Of a DNA stretch of 64,000 nt, positions 35,099-48,019 are shown one piece after another. Positions within the stretch are counted from its first letter, which is position 1. Every line of letters begins with the position of its first letter. The notes under the pieces are model-generated. The model ran no database searches and was not told the DNA's origin. It saw only the letters and a program-made list of their open reading frames with translations. The stretch covers positions 561,997 to 625,996 of the forward strand of contig PDUO01000005.1 of NCBI GenBank assembly GCA_003008705.1. The letters run 5' to 3'. The position numbers and the translations under genes are program-made. Origin of the DNA: Pezicula radicicola. Taxonomy: Eukaryota > Ascomycota > Leotiomycetes > Helotiales > Dermateaceae.

Positions 35099-36477
35099 GA
35101 AAGTTGGGAGAAGGCAGACATGGATACGAGTTATTTAAGTGACTTGATTGGGGGGGGGGGGTATTAGAGGATGGCTGTTTCTCTGGTGAATGGAATGGTG
35201 AGGGACTGGTTGGAGAAATTTGATAGTTTATGGTTTGCTTGGATTGGAAACGTACACAGAGTTAGGCCGTGAACATGGAGACCGTTCTTCCCCAGCCAAA
35301 GGCTGTTAGGTTTATAGAAGGCTCTGGCTACTTGACTCTATGGGAGGCTACTATGTTATAGGATATGGAAATGTATATATAAAGAAATAAATGACTTAGT
35401 CAATATCTTTTCAACAGGACAGGCCCTTCACTTCTCACCAGCTCAAGAATTCAATTCACTTCACTGTCTTCCAATCATCCGATTAGCTTAACCTCGACTC
35501 CGTAACTGTCTTCATGTGATATGCTTTGCATTCTTAACAAACATACAGTATTCCAGAGACAAATTCGCCTGCATATAGGCCCAAAAGTAACTAAAATCAA
35601 CACCTATCCAAAGGACGACCTAGTTAACTACAATAGCGGCTGTAGTAGCAACATCGTCTATTACTGTGTGGGGACGGCCTGACCGGAGAACACTAGAGCA
35701 AAGAAGCAAGGTCTCAACTTCACTAGATAAGTGAATTTAAGCATCGAAAATTCCAGGAACTTTTTGGGTGGATTTAAAGGGGTGGATTCTTAGAATTTTA
35801 TAGTTTAGAAGTTTTAGGGGTATTTTTTGGGCGGCGGTGGAGTTTTGATTAGTTATTTTTCATTTCTGCGGTCCTTGCATTGCGCTAGCGTTTTTGCTTA
35901 GGTTCTGCATTCACTATAGTATTTTTCATAGGGCCTGGTTTTGATTCCGGAGTTTGGGATTGTATCTATATTCTTACTTGGGTCTACCTTCTGCATTTTT
36001 AAGGCGTTTAGGGCGGGGTAGGGGGGTATTTTGGGAGATGGAAGAGTCTTGGAAAGCGGAATGGGGTTTGGACTTATAGCTGCCGGCTACAAAATTTAAA
36101 CCAAACTTCGAGCACAGCCTTCTTTATCAATATTGCCTGGTGAATACTAAATGTGTGAACCATTTCAGGAGCTAAAAGCTGTAGATTTAAGACTATAGGA
36201 AGAGCTGTATATATAGTCAGATAGGAGGGCAAAAGGCATAAATGCCAAGGAAATCCTTTGAGAAATTCTTCTGAAATCCTTCCGAACCCTCCCTATTTTA
36301 GGCTGACAAAATTTGACTCGCTTTTGTGATATTCAATGACCTTACGGGTTACCTTTGGTGCTCGCTTAATTTCCAATTTCATCTCGCCAAAGAAAAAGCC
36401 CCTGACCACTATCACTTCCCATTTACAGCCCCAATAATAACATCAGCCATCTACGACCACAAATGTTAGCAAGTAAA
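35099..36477. other. Intergenic region with strong composition domains
   Basis: No gene. A run of about 11 G occurs at 35151-35161. The plus strand is G/T-rich from about 35750 to 36070 and A/C-rich from about 36370 onward into the GMC gene. No repeat ends identified. Confidence 0.5.
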
Positions 36478-38570
36478 TTACTTCGGCCTCAAAATCATAT
36501 AACTTACCAATTCAGCAACAGCATATACCCCAGCTTGATAATGCGCCGCAATTGGCTGCGGGAAAATACTAGCATCAATAACCCTCAAATCGCTTAACCC
36601 TAAAACCTTACATTCAGAATCAACCACCGTACTCATCGCACAAGTACCAGAAGGATGAAAAACAGTAAACGATGTTTTATCAACACGTTCGTTAAATGAT
36701 TCTACTTCGTTAATTTCCTTGTTGATTACTCGGGAGGAGATACCGAATTCTGTCGCTTTCAGTGGCGATTTCTCCACGGCGAGGTTACTTAGTTCTACTG
36801 TTGAGCGGAGCGTGGCACGGTCGAGATGGGAGGCTAGGAGGTTTGTGTCGATTAGGGGTGCGGAATTGGGGTCGGGGGAGGAGAGGCGTAGTGTTCCGCG
36901 AGAGGTTGGGTTGACGAGGACATTGAAGATTGTGAGAATGCTGCTTTCGGCTGGGACGGTGATTTCTGGGGCGCCGAGTGCGAAGTTTCCGTACCTAGTA
37001 GTCCCAATAAGCTTAAATCAATAACAGATACAAATGAACTTATTAAAATGGGGCTCAAACTTACAGGAAGAAAGACTCAGAGTGTACTTTTCCATCAGCA
37101 ACATATCTCTGAGCTTCATCGTGCTTAAGAGTCTTCTTCGCAAGCTCTAGAATTGATGCTTCATTTCGGTGAAAAGCGAAGAAATCAGAAGGACTTCCTG
37201 CTGTCCAATCACAATCTGGTGTTACTATCTCTACATCACCAAGGGACATCTTGCGATCTTGAAGTTTCCAACATGTTGAGACGGTTGGGTGATCAGATAG
37301 ATTTTCACCGACAGGGAGGTCAATTACTTGTGGAATATTATGTTTATCGAGTTCTTGCTTAGGGCCAATGCCGCTAGAGAATTTATTAGATAACTTAGGT
37401 ACGCAAAGGGCAATCCGGTCGCTGGAGACATACCTTTGAAGTAGCAATTTTGGCGAGCCTAGTGCCCCAGAACATATAATCACCTCTTTCTTTGCCTTTG
37501 TCACTCGTAAATTTCCATCAATGGATAATTGGACACCACTTGCTCTCTTCTCATCAAATACAATCCGTTCCGCCAACACATCAACCATAACTACAACATT
37601 AGAAGCAGGTTTATAATACTCAGCAGCCCATTGTCGTTTTCCAGCGTAAATACTGTTACAAATCTCACTGTATCCAGTGGGATCCCCTGAATTCATATCT
37701 GGGTTCCATGAAACGCCAATGGTATCGTAATCAGCTGCAATTGCTTTCCTCAACGGATATTTTCTGCTTAGTTGAGTATTGGTGATATATGTAATCTCAA
37801 TTGAATCAGTATAGTAACAACTTTCAGTTCAGAGATCAAATACTTGCCCTAATTGGTCCGTCCGTACCGTGAAGACTCATATCCACCTCACTCTCACCCG
37901 GATGAAATGTCTCCGATTTCTTAAAATAAGGCAGAATACCTTTCCAAGACCATCTCTCATCTCCAACAAGTTCTCCCCATTGATCGCTAACATCAAGAAT
38001 GAATTAATCTCTTCAAAATAACTAAAAGATTTACCATTGGAAGTCTTTTAACTTACAAATCCACAGATGGACCTCTTGTCCAAGATTGATAATTGATGGC
38101 AGTTGAACCACCTAGCACTTTACCATACATAGAGTTAATGACTTTCCCACCCGCGTGACTTTGTGGAACTGTCACATATGGCCATTCAACTCCTGTGCCC
38201 GGCCCTGTGTGACCGAGGGGGTGTTCAATTGAGGGATGAGAGGCAGGACCGGCTTCGATAAGGATGAATGAGAGTTGTGGTAAAGCGTGTGAAAGTCGAC
38301 TTGCCAGAACGCTTCCTATGAAATTTATTAGGTTGTTGCTAGCTTTATTGAATTGAACACACAGTGCATGATGCGTTCAGCTACGTCAAAAGAAATATAC
38401 TATGAATGTCTTTATGCTCCAGTTATAAAATGTATCATAACCGACACCTAGAGCCCAGTGACGAAGCCAAACTTATAGGAAAGCATCTGTAAAGTCTTTC
38501 ATTCCCACATACCTGCTGTTCCGCCGCCAACGATAGTAAAATCGAACGCATCTTGCATGGTTTCTGCCAT
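36478..38570 (-). CDS. GMC family FAD-dependent oxidoreductase
   Basis: Glucose-methanol-choline type flavoenzyme oxidising an alcohol substrate (choline dehydrogenase / aryl-alcohol oxidase-like); substrate unknown. Exons are 38570-38513, 38315-38057, 37986-37848, 37795-37434, 37373-37065 and 36994-36478, in phase, giving 547 aa. The N-terminal dinucleotide motif is FTIVGGGTAGSVLASRL. The GMC signature 1 region is VINSMYGKVLGGSTAINYQSW (the family's N-G-G-S position) and signature 2 is ICSGALGSPKLLLQSGIGP. The active-site His pair is in FHPSGTCAM and AAHYQAGVYAVAE. There is no signal peptide, so it is probably intracellular, unlike many secreted members. Intron 3 (37847-37796) has a GC donor (GCAAGT) with a CTGAT branch site; no GT donor nearby keeps the frame. 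Confidence 0.93.
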
Positions 38571-39604
38571 GATCCTAGAAGTAAGAAATAGAGAGGTAAG
38601 AAATAAATACTTCAGATCCAGATATTAAGGAGTCAGGACTGTAAAAATGAAATGAAAGCAACCACAGGTTAGTGACTATTTGAGAGGTGAATGTCTGACC
38701 CAGCGGCACTTCCTCGAAGGTTTGGACACTGATTTATGTTAAGTATTGGTAGTTATATAGCATAAGCTACCCTAGAGGAAGCTATAGTAAGAAGCAAGAA
38801 GCAAGGAACCTAGCCTGACCCAAAGTTCACCACCCCGCCTACCACATCAAGCCTCATTGGGTGGTGGTACCTTCAGGAAGTTAAATAAAAATTTACATGG
38901 AAATAAATCATATTCTCCGTTCGACTGTAGTGCTACATTCGAGTTTATCAGTCGCCAGAATCGGGAGAGAACAATTCGAAAAGCAGAAACTAATATCAAC
39001 ATGCATGCCTCGACTTTGCTTTAGGTGATTTCGTGTCCCTTCCCTAAACCCAATGTGAAATAAGTTGAAAGTTATTTTACATACTCGTAACGAGTGCCAG
39101 TCCTTGGTTAGCTCCAAGTCAGCTTACTGTGTTCCATAACTTCATCGATCGCTCGACATGCAGTTTGTCAATTTGCGACTTCTGCGCAGTGAGAACGGAA
39201 CCGAAGGGAGAAGAAATAACTGAATCTGCAAACGCTGGCCTCTTGACGTCCATTATATCCACGGCTTATTTTGACGCTTGGAAACATTTCTTCTCAGTTC
39301 CCACATACCGAGCCTTTACCTTCATGTCTCTCCTCAGCTGCTATAACCAAGACTTCAATCGACAGCAAGAGATTTGCTTCATGTGAATCCACCATCTTTC
39401 CAGAAGTCGCTATTTCGATAATCGCTCAACTTCAGTGAGGTACTCTTCCTCGTCCTAAAATATCACTGCCAGCACAGAATCTGGCTGTCTGTATTGCATG
39501 AAAACGTACTTCAACCATAATACAACGAGCCTGCAGCTTCCCAGTGGAGGCCCGCTCGAAGCGTGGTAGCATTCGCGCCAATCGTAAATACTCCCACTGC
39601 GAGA
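38571..39604. other. Intergenic region
   Basis: GMC gene promoter and GT90 3' flank. An 85-codon plus-strand frame (39129-39386) has no supporting feature. Nothing else seen. Confidence 0.5.
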
Positions 39605-41105
39605 TCAAGCGTACTTGGTCTTCCCCAACAGTGCATACGTCTCAAACCTCATGCCCTCTTCCCACTCATTCTCATCAAATCTCACAACCTCGCTCCAGCC
39701 CTTAACCAAGCTGCGCCAGTAGCAAGCTTCAGCAGCTTCACTCAAGTATCCACCTTGAACATAGAGATCTCTTTGTCTCTGCGCAATGCCTTTCGCAACC
39801 TCCGGGTTGCGCTCCAGATACTTGATTGTCGCTTCTAGGTCTGACCAGTCCGGACGAACGAACACGACGTTTGCAAGTGCGGCTGGGTAAGAGAATGGCC
39901 ATGCTGTTGCTGTCTCTGGCAAGGGGTAAGAATCTGGAGGAGGGAATTTGGTCTTTTGTTGGGTTGAATCTGAGCCACCTGAGAGTGGAAGGAGTGAGGA
40001 GAAAATAGGCCGCATTAGGTGAGTATTGTGCATGAGAAATGTTGGTGGTGGGGTTAGTATGATGGATGCGCAAGCTTGGTGGAATGGTAAGCGGCCCGAG
40101 TATGATGTCCCCTGTTACATGTTAATGCTTTCCTCTATGAACCTTCAACGCAGGCGCTTACTTCTGTATATAAAATATATTTATACTTGCAAAAATCCTC
40201 GATTTTGATCATATTGTTGTCCCCCGAGTACTCGACATCGGCCCAATCCTTGTCCTCCGTAACATTGATTAACTTTGGTCGGAGGCCTACACTCCACTGA
40301 GGATTAAACCAAGCAGTGCCTCTCCATACTGCTTTGTCGATCTTACTCTCCCAAGGAATTGCTTGTTCAAGCAGCTCTATGCTGGAAAGCGCCTGATCGA
40401 AAGGCCCTATATAAGGTTTAGGCCAAGACCAGGAGCTGAAATGGGGCATAAGCCAAGGGGTGGTTGGCGTAAAAGCATCGTCAGACCGAGAGAAAGACCA
40501 TGTGTTGACTTGTGGTACATCGTCAATGTTGAGAGCAAATACCGTATCTGGTATTTTGGTGGACGATGTAATTATTGCACGGTGAAGAGCGTGAAGAGTA
40601 GCACCCACATGCTGTAGATAGGTTAGTATTTATCATTCGTGCTCCAGATTCGAGAGGAGAGAGGCACCCACATGTAAGATGTTGTCAAAATTTGCTGATA
40701 TTACGTATAACTTGAATGGCGAGTTAGCTCAGACTCAAAAATACTGGCCATACATGAATAATTCACCTTCCCGTTCTTGATCCGACCTTGCACCAGGCCA
40801 GGATAATCGTCCGCTTTTCTTTTCAGCTCAAATGGCCCTTGAGAAACAGCATTGTTAACCTCCTTGGACAAGCCTGGCCACAATGCGCTGCATTCTTCCT
40901 CGGTGAGAATTAGGGTATTTGAGATGTCTGTTGAGAATCGTTGTTCCAAAATTATGGGGGATTCTGGAATGAAACTCCCACTGTAGATATAAAATGTACA
41001 GAAAAGCACAAGCAAGATCAACATCAAACTCGTTGTATCGGTGGACTTTTTGCGCCTGAGAATCATACTTGAGGATCTCGTCCAGGCGCCATGTTTCCGA
41101 AGCAT
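39605..41105 (-). CDS. GT90/CAP10-type glycosyltransferase, type II membrane protein
   Basis: Golgi glycosyltransferase of the CAP10/KDELC family, related to cryptococcal xylosyltransferases; likely adds xylose or a related sugar to glycans. Exons are 41105-40767, 40710-40672, 40611-40162 and 40111-39605, in phase, giving 444 aa. A short basic cytosolic tail (MILRRKKS) precedes one membrane segment (SLMLILLVLFCTFYIYSG, about 27-45). The catalytic region shows ARG/HRAIITSS-like start, IPDTVFALNIDDVP, WSWPKPYIGPFDQAL, IPWESKIDKAVWRGTAWFN, and EDFCKYKYILYTEGTSYSGRLPFHQACASIIL, the CAP10 signature. Ends with WRSLVKGWSEVVRFDENEW. The second exon is only 39 bp. The sense strand switches from A/C-rich to G/T-rich near 39850 inside the last exon. 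Confidence 0.92.
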
Positions 41106-43051
41106 GTCACCGAGAACTCTGCTGAAGAAATGTTAGATATGCAACTAGGCATCTTGGGGGACCGTTTGCTATTAAGAGCTTGAGTGATGCAGCATGAACA
41201 GAAGATTTCCAGTGACGCGTACGGTACGAACTCAATAGGCTGATTGTTTTGAGTATTGTTTCGTTTCACATATATGGATCAAGGCCCGTGGAACCGGAAC
41301 AGTTTCTGCTTGACATATGCCTTACGCCTTACGTGCCCGTGATCGTACAGTACTTCATCGGACGAACATGGTTATGCAAAAGCTCGTTCAAACCAGAATG
41401 GCTTTCTGTCAACAATCCAACTTTACAGCACAAGCTGTACGCCTACCTCCTACCTACCGTCCATTGCTAGAGAGAGCAGACCAACATACTATGTTGCCGC
41501 TACACAGCCATTTGGAGGTCCACAAAGGATGTGGCAATTATGCTAAAGTCCTGGAAGAATTGGAGATCCGCAGTTGTCGCGAATGGGATAACTTGCGTCA
41601 CCTGCCTACGTCGAGACAGGCGATTCAAACCCATACGTATCACCACTCATGGCTTCCTGTGTGAGTCGATTCTCACGTTGATTATCACCACTTTGCGATT
41701 GGAAACGTACTTCGAGTAGATCGCTGTAACAATGGATATGAAGGTAGGTGGAGAGGTGGATGGGAAAGGAGCGAAGGCAAAGAGATGTTGGGAAGCGGTA
41801 GAAAGTGTCAGGGGTGGGCGGATAAAACCACTAAATAGAGAATCGTCAACTTCCACGATCAAACAAGCCCTCACTTGTCCAGCACTGCCTTTAGAATTAT
41901 TGACTGGCAACGACCATTCTCCCAGGCGCCACCAATAAGAATCTATACAGCTCAAAAGGATGTCTGCGGAGTTGAGAAGAATTACCCTCAATCGATATTC
42001 GATGCAAATCACAAATCCCTCCTATTATACGACCGCGAGCGGTGGATTACATATAAAGCCAGTTAGTCGGGCTGACTCTGCGACTCGATGACGAGCACAC
42101 AAATTTTGAGTGGCATACACAAGGGAAAAAATGCGGGTTCTTAGGCAAGGTAGGAGGGAACACAAGGAGCTGTGGTCAAGCAACCAGAAGCAAGTGCTAT
42201 GAAGGAATCTATATGGGATCCTAAAGCTTGAACCGATGTGTAGGAATATCTACAGTACCTTTTTCGAGTCAAAGACTTGAGACAAACATTTGCGAGGGGT
42301 ACACAAAAGCAAGAGTTAGAAAACAAGATTGATACAGTATGCTAAGTTCAGCCTCAGTTCCGCAAAGCCTGCAGTAGGGTGAAGCTAGGAAAAGTATCAT
42401 GTCAAGAGACTAGAAGATGGTTACCAAGACGATATTCATATACAACGCATAGAAAATACATATTCGTGCCAGTGATCCCTCGCAAATGAAGGAGCAAACC
42501 CCAGGAAGAAAGCTATCTATCATAGACGAATTTCTCTGCCAGTGTCTTACAAGAGAGGAGCAGGCCAGAAGAATCGACATTGCTTGGATTATGTAGCAAG
42601 TTCGGCTCCAGATAATTTGGTTGTATAAGTCTATATAGCATTATATAAAAAAAAGTCTGTAAAGTCTTTTCGAGGGTAGGCCCAAAAGATGAAATCACAA
42701 AGGGAAATATGCTTCCATAACCCAGTCGATTGCGTTCCTAGTATTTTAGAGCATTTCTCCGAAAAATTGGAACTCCCTAATGACAGCAACTGCTCTTCTC
42801 TGCCCTTCTGCACCTCTCCAGCCCACTAGTGTGTAGTCGGGCAGTGTTGAGGCGAGTAAAAAGGCCACCAGTGCCTCAGTATTTTCACTAAGAGACAACC
42901 CGTAGTTATCATGTTACCCAGTACTCGTTACAACCAATGGCTAATCCAGTGATTAAACAAAGATAAAGTCACTCATTTTAAGTTTGTGATTTAAAAAGAG
43001 AGATGGCTACGAAATGATCAGCCACACAAGGATGACATGCGTAGAGCTCCT
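41106..43051. other. Gene-free intergenic region
   Basis: Several overlapping frames up to 121 codons on both strands, none with recognisable domains. Nothing supportable seen. Confidence 0.45.
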
Positions 43052-43293
43052 CGTGTGAGAAATAAGTGTCCAATTTTGGCACAGGCCAACACATCCCACC
43101 AAAACCAAATTTAACAACCAAATAAATTCTTAATTAAATAACTAACTAACTAATACTGCGTCATTTTGCCAAGACATCTTGAATTTTAAAGATCTGACTT
43201 TTGTTAATTTTTTGTTGATTTTTAGAAGGTGCTTTTAGGTAGGTATTTTTAGCAGGGTAGCCTGTGCCAAAATCGGCACTTATTTCTCACACG
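43052..43293. mobile_element. 242-bp MITE-like inverted-repeat element
   Basis: The ends are near-perfect inverted repeats of about 34 bp: left 43052-43086 begins CGTGTGAGAAATAAGTG, and right 43260-43293 ends CACTTATTTCTCACACG. They differ by about three changes including a one-base indel. The interior is AT-rich with no coding potential. No clear target-site duplication is visible at either edge, so the superfamily is undetermined. It lies about 180 bp before the acyl-CoA synthetase start and could affect that promoter. Confidence 0.8.
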
Positions 43294-43473
43294 TAGGTAG
43301 AGGACATGAATTGATCTACTTCGTACCCCGCACTTCTTTGATCTTACTATACTACAACTTGTCAGGGATTCGATGCTTACATCCTCTCTCCCTTCCAGTT
43401 AGACTACATCGCGTATTTTCTCAATTCTCCATTCTCTGTTTCTCTCTCCAAAATCTTTCTTTCGTCGAACATC

Positions 43474-45394
43474 ATGGCGCACTTCGAATATTCAGTTCTG
43501 ACGAAGCCAAGTCACTTCAACTTCGCCACAGATGTAGTAGACTACTGGGCTTCAAAAAGTCCGGGGGCGCAGGCTATGCACTGGGTCTCCGAGGATCTTT
43601 CTCAAATCCGAATACTACCTTATACTTATTTTCAGCGACAGTCTCACCGGATAGCTGTTATGCTGAAGGATCTGGGAATTAGACCTGGTGAAGTAATGCT
43701 TATGATTTTACCCCGTGTACCAGCATGGTAACGTGCATAGTCCTATTACTCTCCAAATCTTCAAGCGAATACTAAGATCCGTAGGTGGGAAATAGCCGTT
43801 GCAGCACTCCGAAGCAGCATTGTCATTTGTCCAGCCACGGTATTGCTCGTTGAAGGAGACATCAAATATCGCTGTTTAGAAACAGGGGCGACTGTTTTTA
43901 TTGGAGACTCAGCAAGTGTACGGAAGTTCCAAAAGATACGGGCGGAATGTCCAGCTATTAAACATGTAGTCCAAGTTGATGAGAATTTTCAACGAGATGG
44001 TACTTCGACGTTGGATTTTTACTCGGCGTTGAACTCAATACCACAAGATGCGAGATTCGAAGGCCCTAAAACTCCATCTGAGCAACGTGCTTTGATTTAC
44101 TTTACCTCTGGGACTTCAGGCCCGCCTAAGATGGCCCAGCACAACCACGTGTCTTACCCTTTAGGTGCGTTTCCATAAATAACATTGATCTAGTGCCTAC
44201 TCTAATTCCTAATTAGCACATACTTTAACTGGGAAGAATTGGCTCCATCTGTCGCCTGGAAAGTTATACTGGAATTTGTCTGAGCAAGGTAAGGCTTAAA
44301 CCATAACACTATTACAATATACAAAATGTAGCAAATAACTAAACATTGATCTCAAACAGGCTGGGCAAAAGCAGCCTACTCATTATTCAGCGCCTGGAAC
44401 TGCGGAGCTAGTCTCTTCATCTACGACGACCGCAGCGCCTTCAACCCAATCCGTCTCCTCTCAATCCTCCACAAATTTCCAATCACAACACTCTGTGCAC
44501 CACCAGCAGTCTACAGACAACTCGTCCTCCAAAAACCGCGAGATTATCTGAAAAGGTTTCCTCCGCATTCACTTTCTCATTGTACAGGCGCTGGAGAACC
44601 GCTGAATGGTAGCGTGATTACGACTTGGCAGGAGATGACGGGAAGAGAGATCTGTGATGGCTACGGACAGACGGAAACCACTCTTATGTGTGGTAATTTT
44701 GGGACGGCACCTATCAAACCGGGAAGTATGGGACGGCCGACTCCAGGGGTTCCTTTAAAGGTGATTTCTCCGGCGGGGCTTGAATGTGAAGCTGGAGTCG
44801 AAGGAGATATTGCTATCGAAATCGGAGGCAATGACACTGATGGTCCGAGGTTCTTCGGCTTATTTGACGGCTATTTGAAGCGTGATGGTAGTCTGGATCG
44901 TCGGATCTCGAATATGGGCGGTAAATCTTGGTATCTAACCGGTGATCGTGCCAGTCGGGATGAAGATGGATACTTTTGGTTTGTGGGACGAGCAGATGAT
45001 ATTATAAACTCAGCAGGCTATCGAATTGGTATGGATTCAGACTTATCCCCAATGTTGAAACAATAAACTGACTTCAATAGGTCCCTTTGAAGTCGAGTCA
45101 ACCCTCAAACTCCATCCCGCCGTCATTGAATCAGCGGTAGTATCTTCACCTGACTCCTCTCGAGGTGAAGTAGTAAAAGCATTTGTCGTGCTGGATGTCA
45201 CTTATCAATCTAAGACTGGCACAGAGGAATTCATCAAGGAGTTACAAGAATTTTGTAAAAGCCATGCTGCGCCTTATAAATACCCCAGGAAGATTCAAAT
45301 CGTGGATGCTAGTTTTTTGCCGAAGACTATTAGTGGAAAGATTAAGAGAAATGAGTTGAAGGCTTTGGAGTGGAAGGAGAAAAGTAAATTGTGA
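43474..45394 (+). CDS. AMP-forming acyl-CoA synthetase (medium-chain type)
   Basis: Activates a carboxylic acid to its CoA thioester through an acyl-adenylate. Exons are 43474-43727, 43785-44164, 44217-44288, 44360-45028 and 45081-45394, all in phase, giving 562 aa, typical of ACSM-type enzymes. AMP-binding motif: [14 protein letters not shown] (A3 loop; the usual Gly near its end is Pro here). A4/A5 region: [16 protein letters not shown]7/A8: [39 protein letters not shown], split by an intron before GPFEVE. The C-terminal catalytic Lys is in [11 protein letters not shown]. No signal peptide; no peroxisomal SKL tail is obvious, but it ends KSKL, which could act as a PTS1-like signal. Acid chain length cannot be read from sequence. 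Confidence 0.94.
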
Positions 45395-47267
45395 TGCTGG
45401 AGGTTCTATGGCTTTCTTCTTGCTATTATAGATTCAGTGGGTTTGCACTTGTTGGATAGTTGCTTGCTAAAGGGAATAGAAGAGACTAACAGGTATGAGG
45501 AACTAGCCTACGGGGATTTGACTCATCTCGTACTTCAGAGAGAAAATGCTGATTCTTCTGTCTTTAGCATGCTGGGACATGCTGGGACTAGATTATTCAT
45601 ATTCTCTGTCTTTATCTAGTATCATCAGTTTCCTCAGATGCAAGTGGTAAAGCTTGATTTCGCATGTCCAACTTGGAATAAATGGCAAGTCCAATCAAAA
45701 AGCAGATTTGGAAAAGAAAGTCCAAGGGCTTAGCAGGTCAAAATCTTCTCGGAATTTTCCTACCTCCTCGTCTAAGGATCTCCCAACGAAACACAACAAA
45801 GAGGCGATCATAAGCAGTATTGTCATTTGTATTCAAACCCCCAAAACTCCCAAATCAAAAACCAAAACCAAAACCACCAGAACCAACCTTATGCCTTACA
45901 CATTGTAACAAGTCCGTAAAGGCTTTGACCTCCCTAGCAAGGACCCATCAGTGCCATCTTCTATTAACTCTTTGATATTTCTTCGTAACTCTTTGATCCT
46001 TTAAGTGAAGATTTTCGAGTCCAAGATAAGATGAAGGTTTCACCAACTCCTTCGTCTCCGAGAAACGAAATTCCGATGTGCGACAAAATCCGAAAGGTTA
46101 TCTGGGCGAGGTTCGCGGGGCCCGCTTGCTCTCAGACGTATCATGTGGATTTGTGAGGAGCGAGCTCGGTTAGGATAGGGGACTTTTTGGAGTTGGGAAA
46201 GTGGGGTGGGAATATGGTCTTAAAAGGACGGTGGATTAATACTGTGTTAATTAATTTCTTCATGGATCATTTTGGATAGACTTTTAGGTATAAGAGACAG
46301 ACTTGAGTAACTCCATAATATATATCTCCTAATTAGAATAGTCTTTTACAAAGCAATTTCTACCCTACTGTATCCACTTCACCATTACATCTAATCTTTT
46401 AAAACTATCGTTTGAAGTTTTTCAGCGCTTTGCTTTTGAAACAGGTTGCTTCTTTTGTTGCGAGCTCTCAACGCTTCTGTCAACAACGGGCTCTTTTCCC
46501 TTATTGGGATTTGTTGACTTTGGGTGTGCTATCAAGTCCAGTTGTCAAATTTCTTTGTGGTACCATGAGATTGTTAGAGGGTTTGTTTATGAGATTGAGA
46601 GATAGTCGTAGATGGTGGAGAGAGGGTTAGAACTCTAGGTAATTCTACTTACAAATTCTCCAACCTGGAAAAGAAATTGCCGTAACTAAGGTATATTTTC
46701 AGATTCCTAAGTTTTAATGTTGGTCTCTTTGTCCGAGCTAAATCCGGGAGCATTTCCGTTGAACGACTGGATATCATTATGTTTGTTACTGGCAAAGGAA
46801 AGAACGGGGAAGAAATTTGAGATACTATGGGTTCAGAATCGGTTTGGATTGAAGCTGATTGAGGTTTAGAAGCAAATTGCTATGCCTTTGGGAGTTCGGA
46901 TCTACGTAAGAGGAGGTTGAAATTACAATTAGTAGAACGTTCAGGAATGGACCTTCTCTCCTTTCTGTGCATCGTGGAATTTTAGGCTAGGAATTTTTGA
47001 GGCATGGCATAGCATGGTTGGAGGATGCTGATTAGTATTTCTTTGGTTCTAGTTTCGTTACGGAAGTTTCCTTAATGAGAGGAAGAGCTGGTGAGCATAA
47101 GGGCGGCATATGCGGCCGTCACGTGTCTACAAATGCGGCCAACCAGGCCGCGTTTGACGACTTCGACCAAATTTGAAGTCCCGTCCCTCAATAGCTTCAC
47201 AACAAGCAATGATTCCGCGGTAACATTAAGCCTTGCACAGGGAATACTCGATCGAATACCCACCAAG
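45395..47267. other. Gene-free intergenic region
   Basis: No supported gene. A frame at 46412-46630 lacks recognisable features. A 60-base stretch near 45840-45890 is rich in AAAACC-type units. Confidence 0.45.
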
Positions 47268-48019
47268 ATGCAACGAGCAAGACTTTCACTAGGTCACTCA
47301 CTAGGAGCCCGCACTGTCCACGTAAAGCTATACCCTCCAGCCCGAAGCTTTGCAGAACGACGAGAGGTACTGCGAGTGCTAGAGCGATATGGGGAAGTTG
47401 ACGTGTTCAAGTCATTGAAAGTATGTTTTCTAGACCAATCAATTGCATTGAAGTGAATTGAAGCAGCGGCTAACATGAATTGAACATCTAGTATCAGCGA
47501 CCCTCATTCCCAAATTCATTTCTAACCGTCTTCGAAACCGAATCCGCAGCTCAAGAAGCAATAAACAACAGTCCTATACGTTACCGTCTCATAACCACTC
47601 CTGAATCCTCATCTACAGACCCTAATAATAACACCACCACCACAATACCAGAAGAGACTACAACCTTCCAACTCGAATGTTCACCCTCTAAATATCCCCA
47701 CGATGCAATGATTCTCAAATCCCCACTAGCACACGGCTATAAACCTATACGTTCTAAACTCTCAGCTATGGTAGCTTCTTTAAGAGAAGTTATTCCAGAG
47801 GGCCCGTTGAATGTGGGGTTGGCTGATTGGGAGACTAATGGGCTTAGGAGGAGGTCGGTCATGAATGGAGACCTGGCGACTGAGGAGCCGTGGAGGGTAC
47901 AGAAGAAGAAATTTGAGGAGAAAAGGATAGTTCCAAAGAATTTGACGAAGATTTGGCAGTTAGGGGTTGAGCAGAGGAAGGGTCTTGATGCGGCGGAGGT
48001 GAAGGACGAGGTGAAGTGA
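47268..48019 (+). CDS. Orphan protein with RRM-like N-terminal fold
   Basis: Two exons (47268-47420 and 47492-48019; 71-bp intron, phase 0) give 226 aa. Residues about 14-75 look like an alpha-beta RNA-recognition-type fold: TVHVKLYPPARSF (strand 1), REVLRVLERYGEVDVFKSLKY (helix and strand 2) and NSFLTVFETESAAQEAI (strand 3 and helix 2). A Thr/Asn-rich insert (SSSTDPNNNTTTT) follows, then a conserved-looking basic C-terminal part with WRVQKKKFEEKRIVPKNLTKIWQLG. The N-terminus MQRARLSLGHSLGART is basic and amphipathic, compatible with mitochondrial import. An in-frame ATG lies upstream at 47091; 47268 is preferred for its CCAAGATGC context. Function unknown; a mitochondrial RNA or ribosome role is a guess. 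Confidence 0.72.

Noticed and set aside
40701..41105. Separate short gene at the 5' end of the GT90 locus
   Set aside because: Its 3' part is intronic; splicing at 40766 joins it in phase to the CAP10 domain as the membrane anchor.
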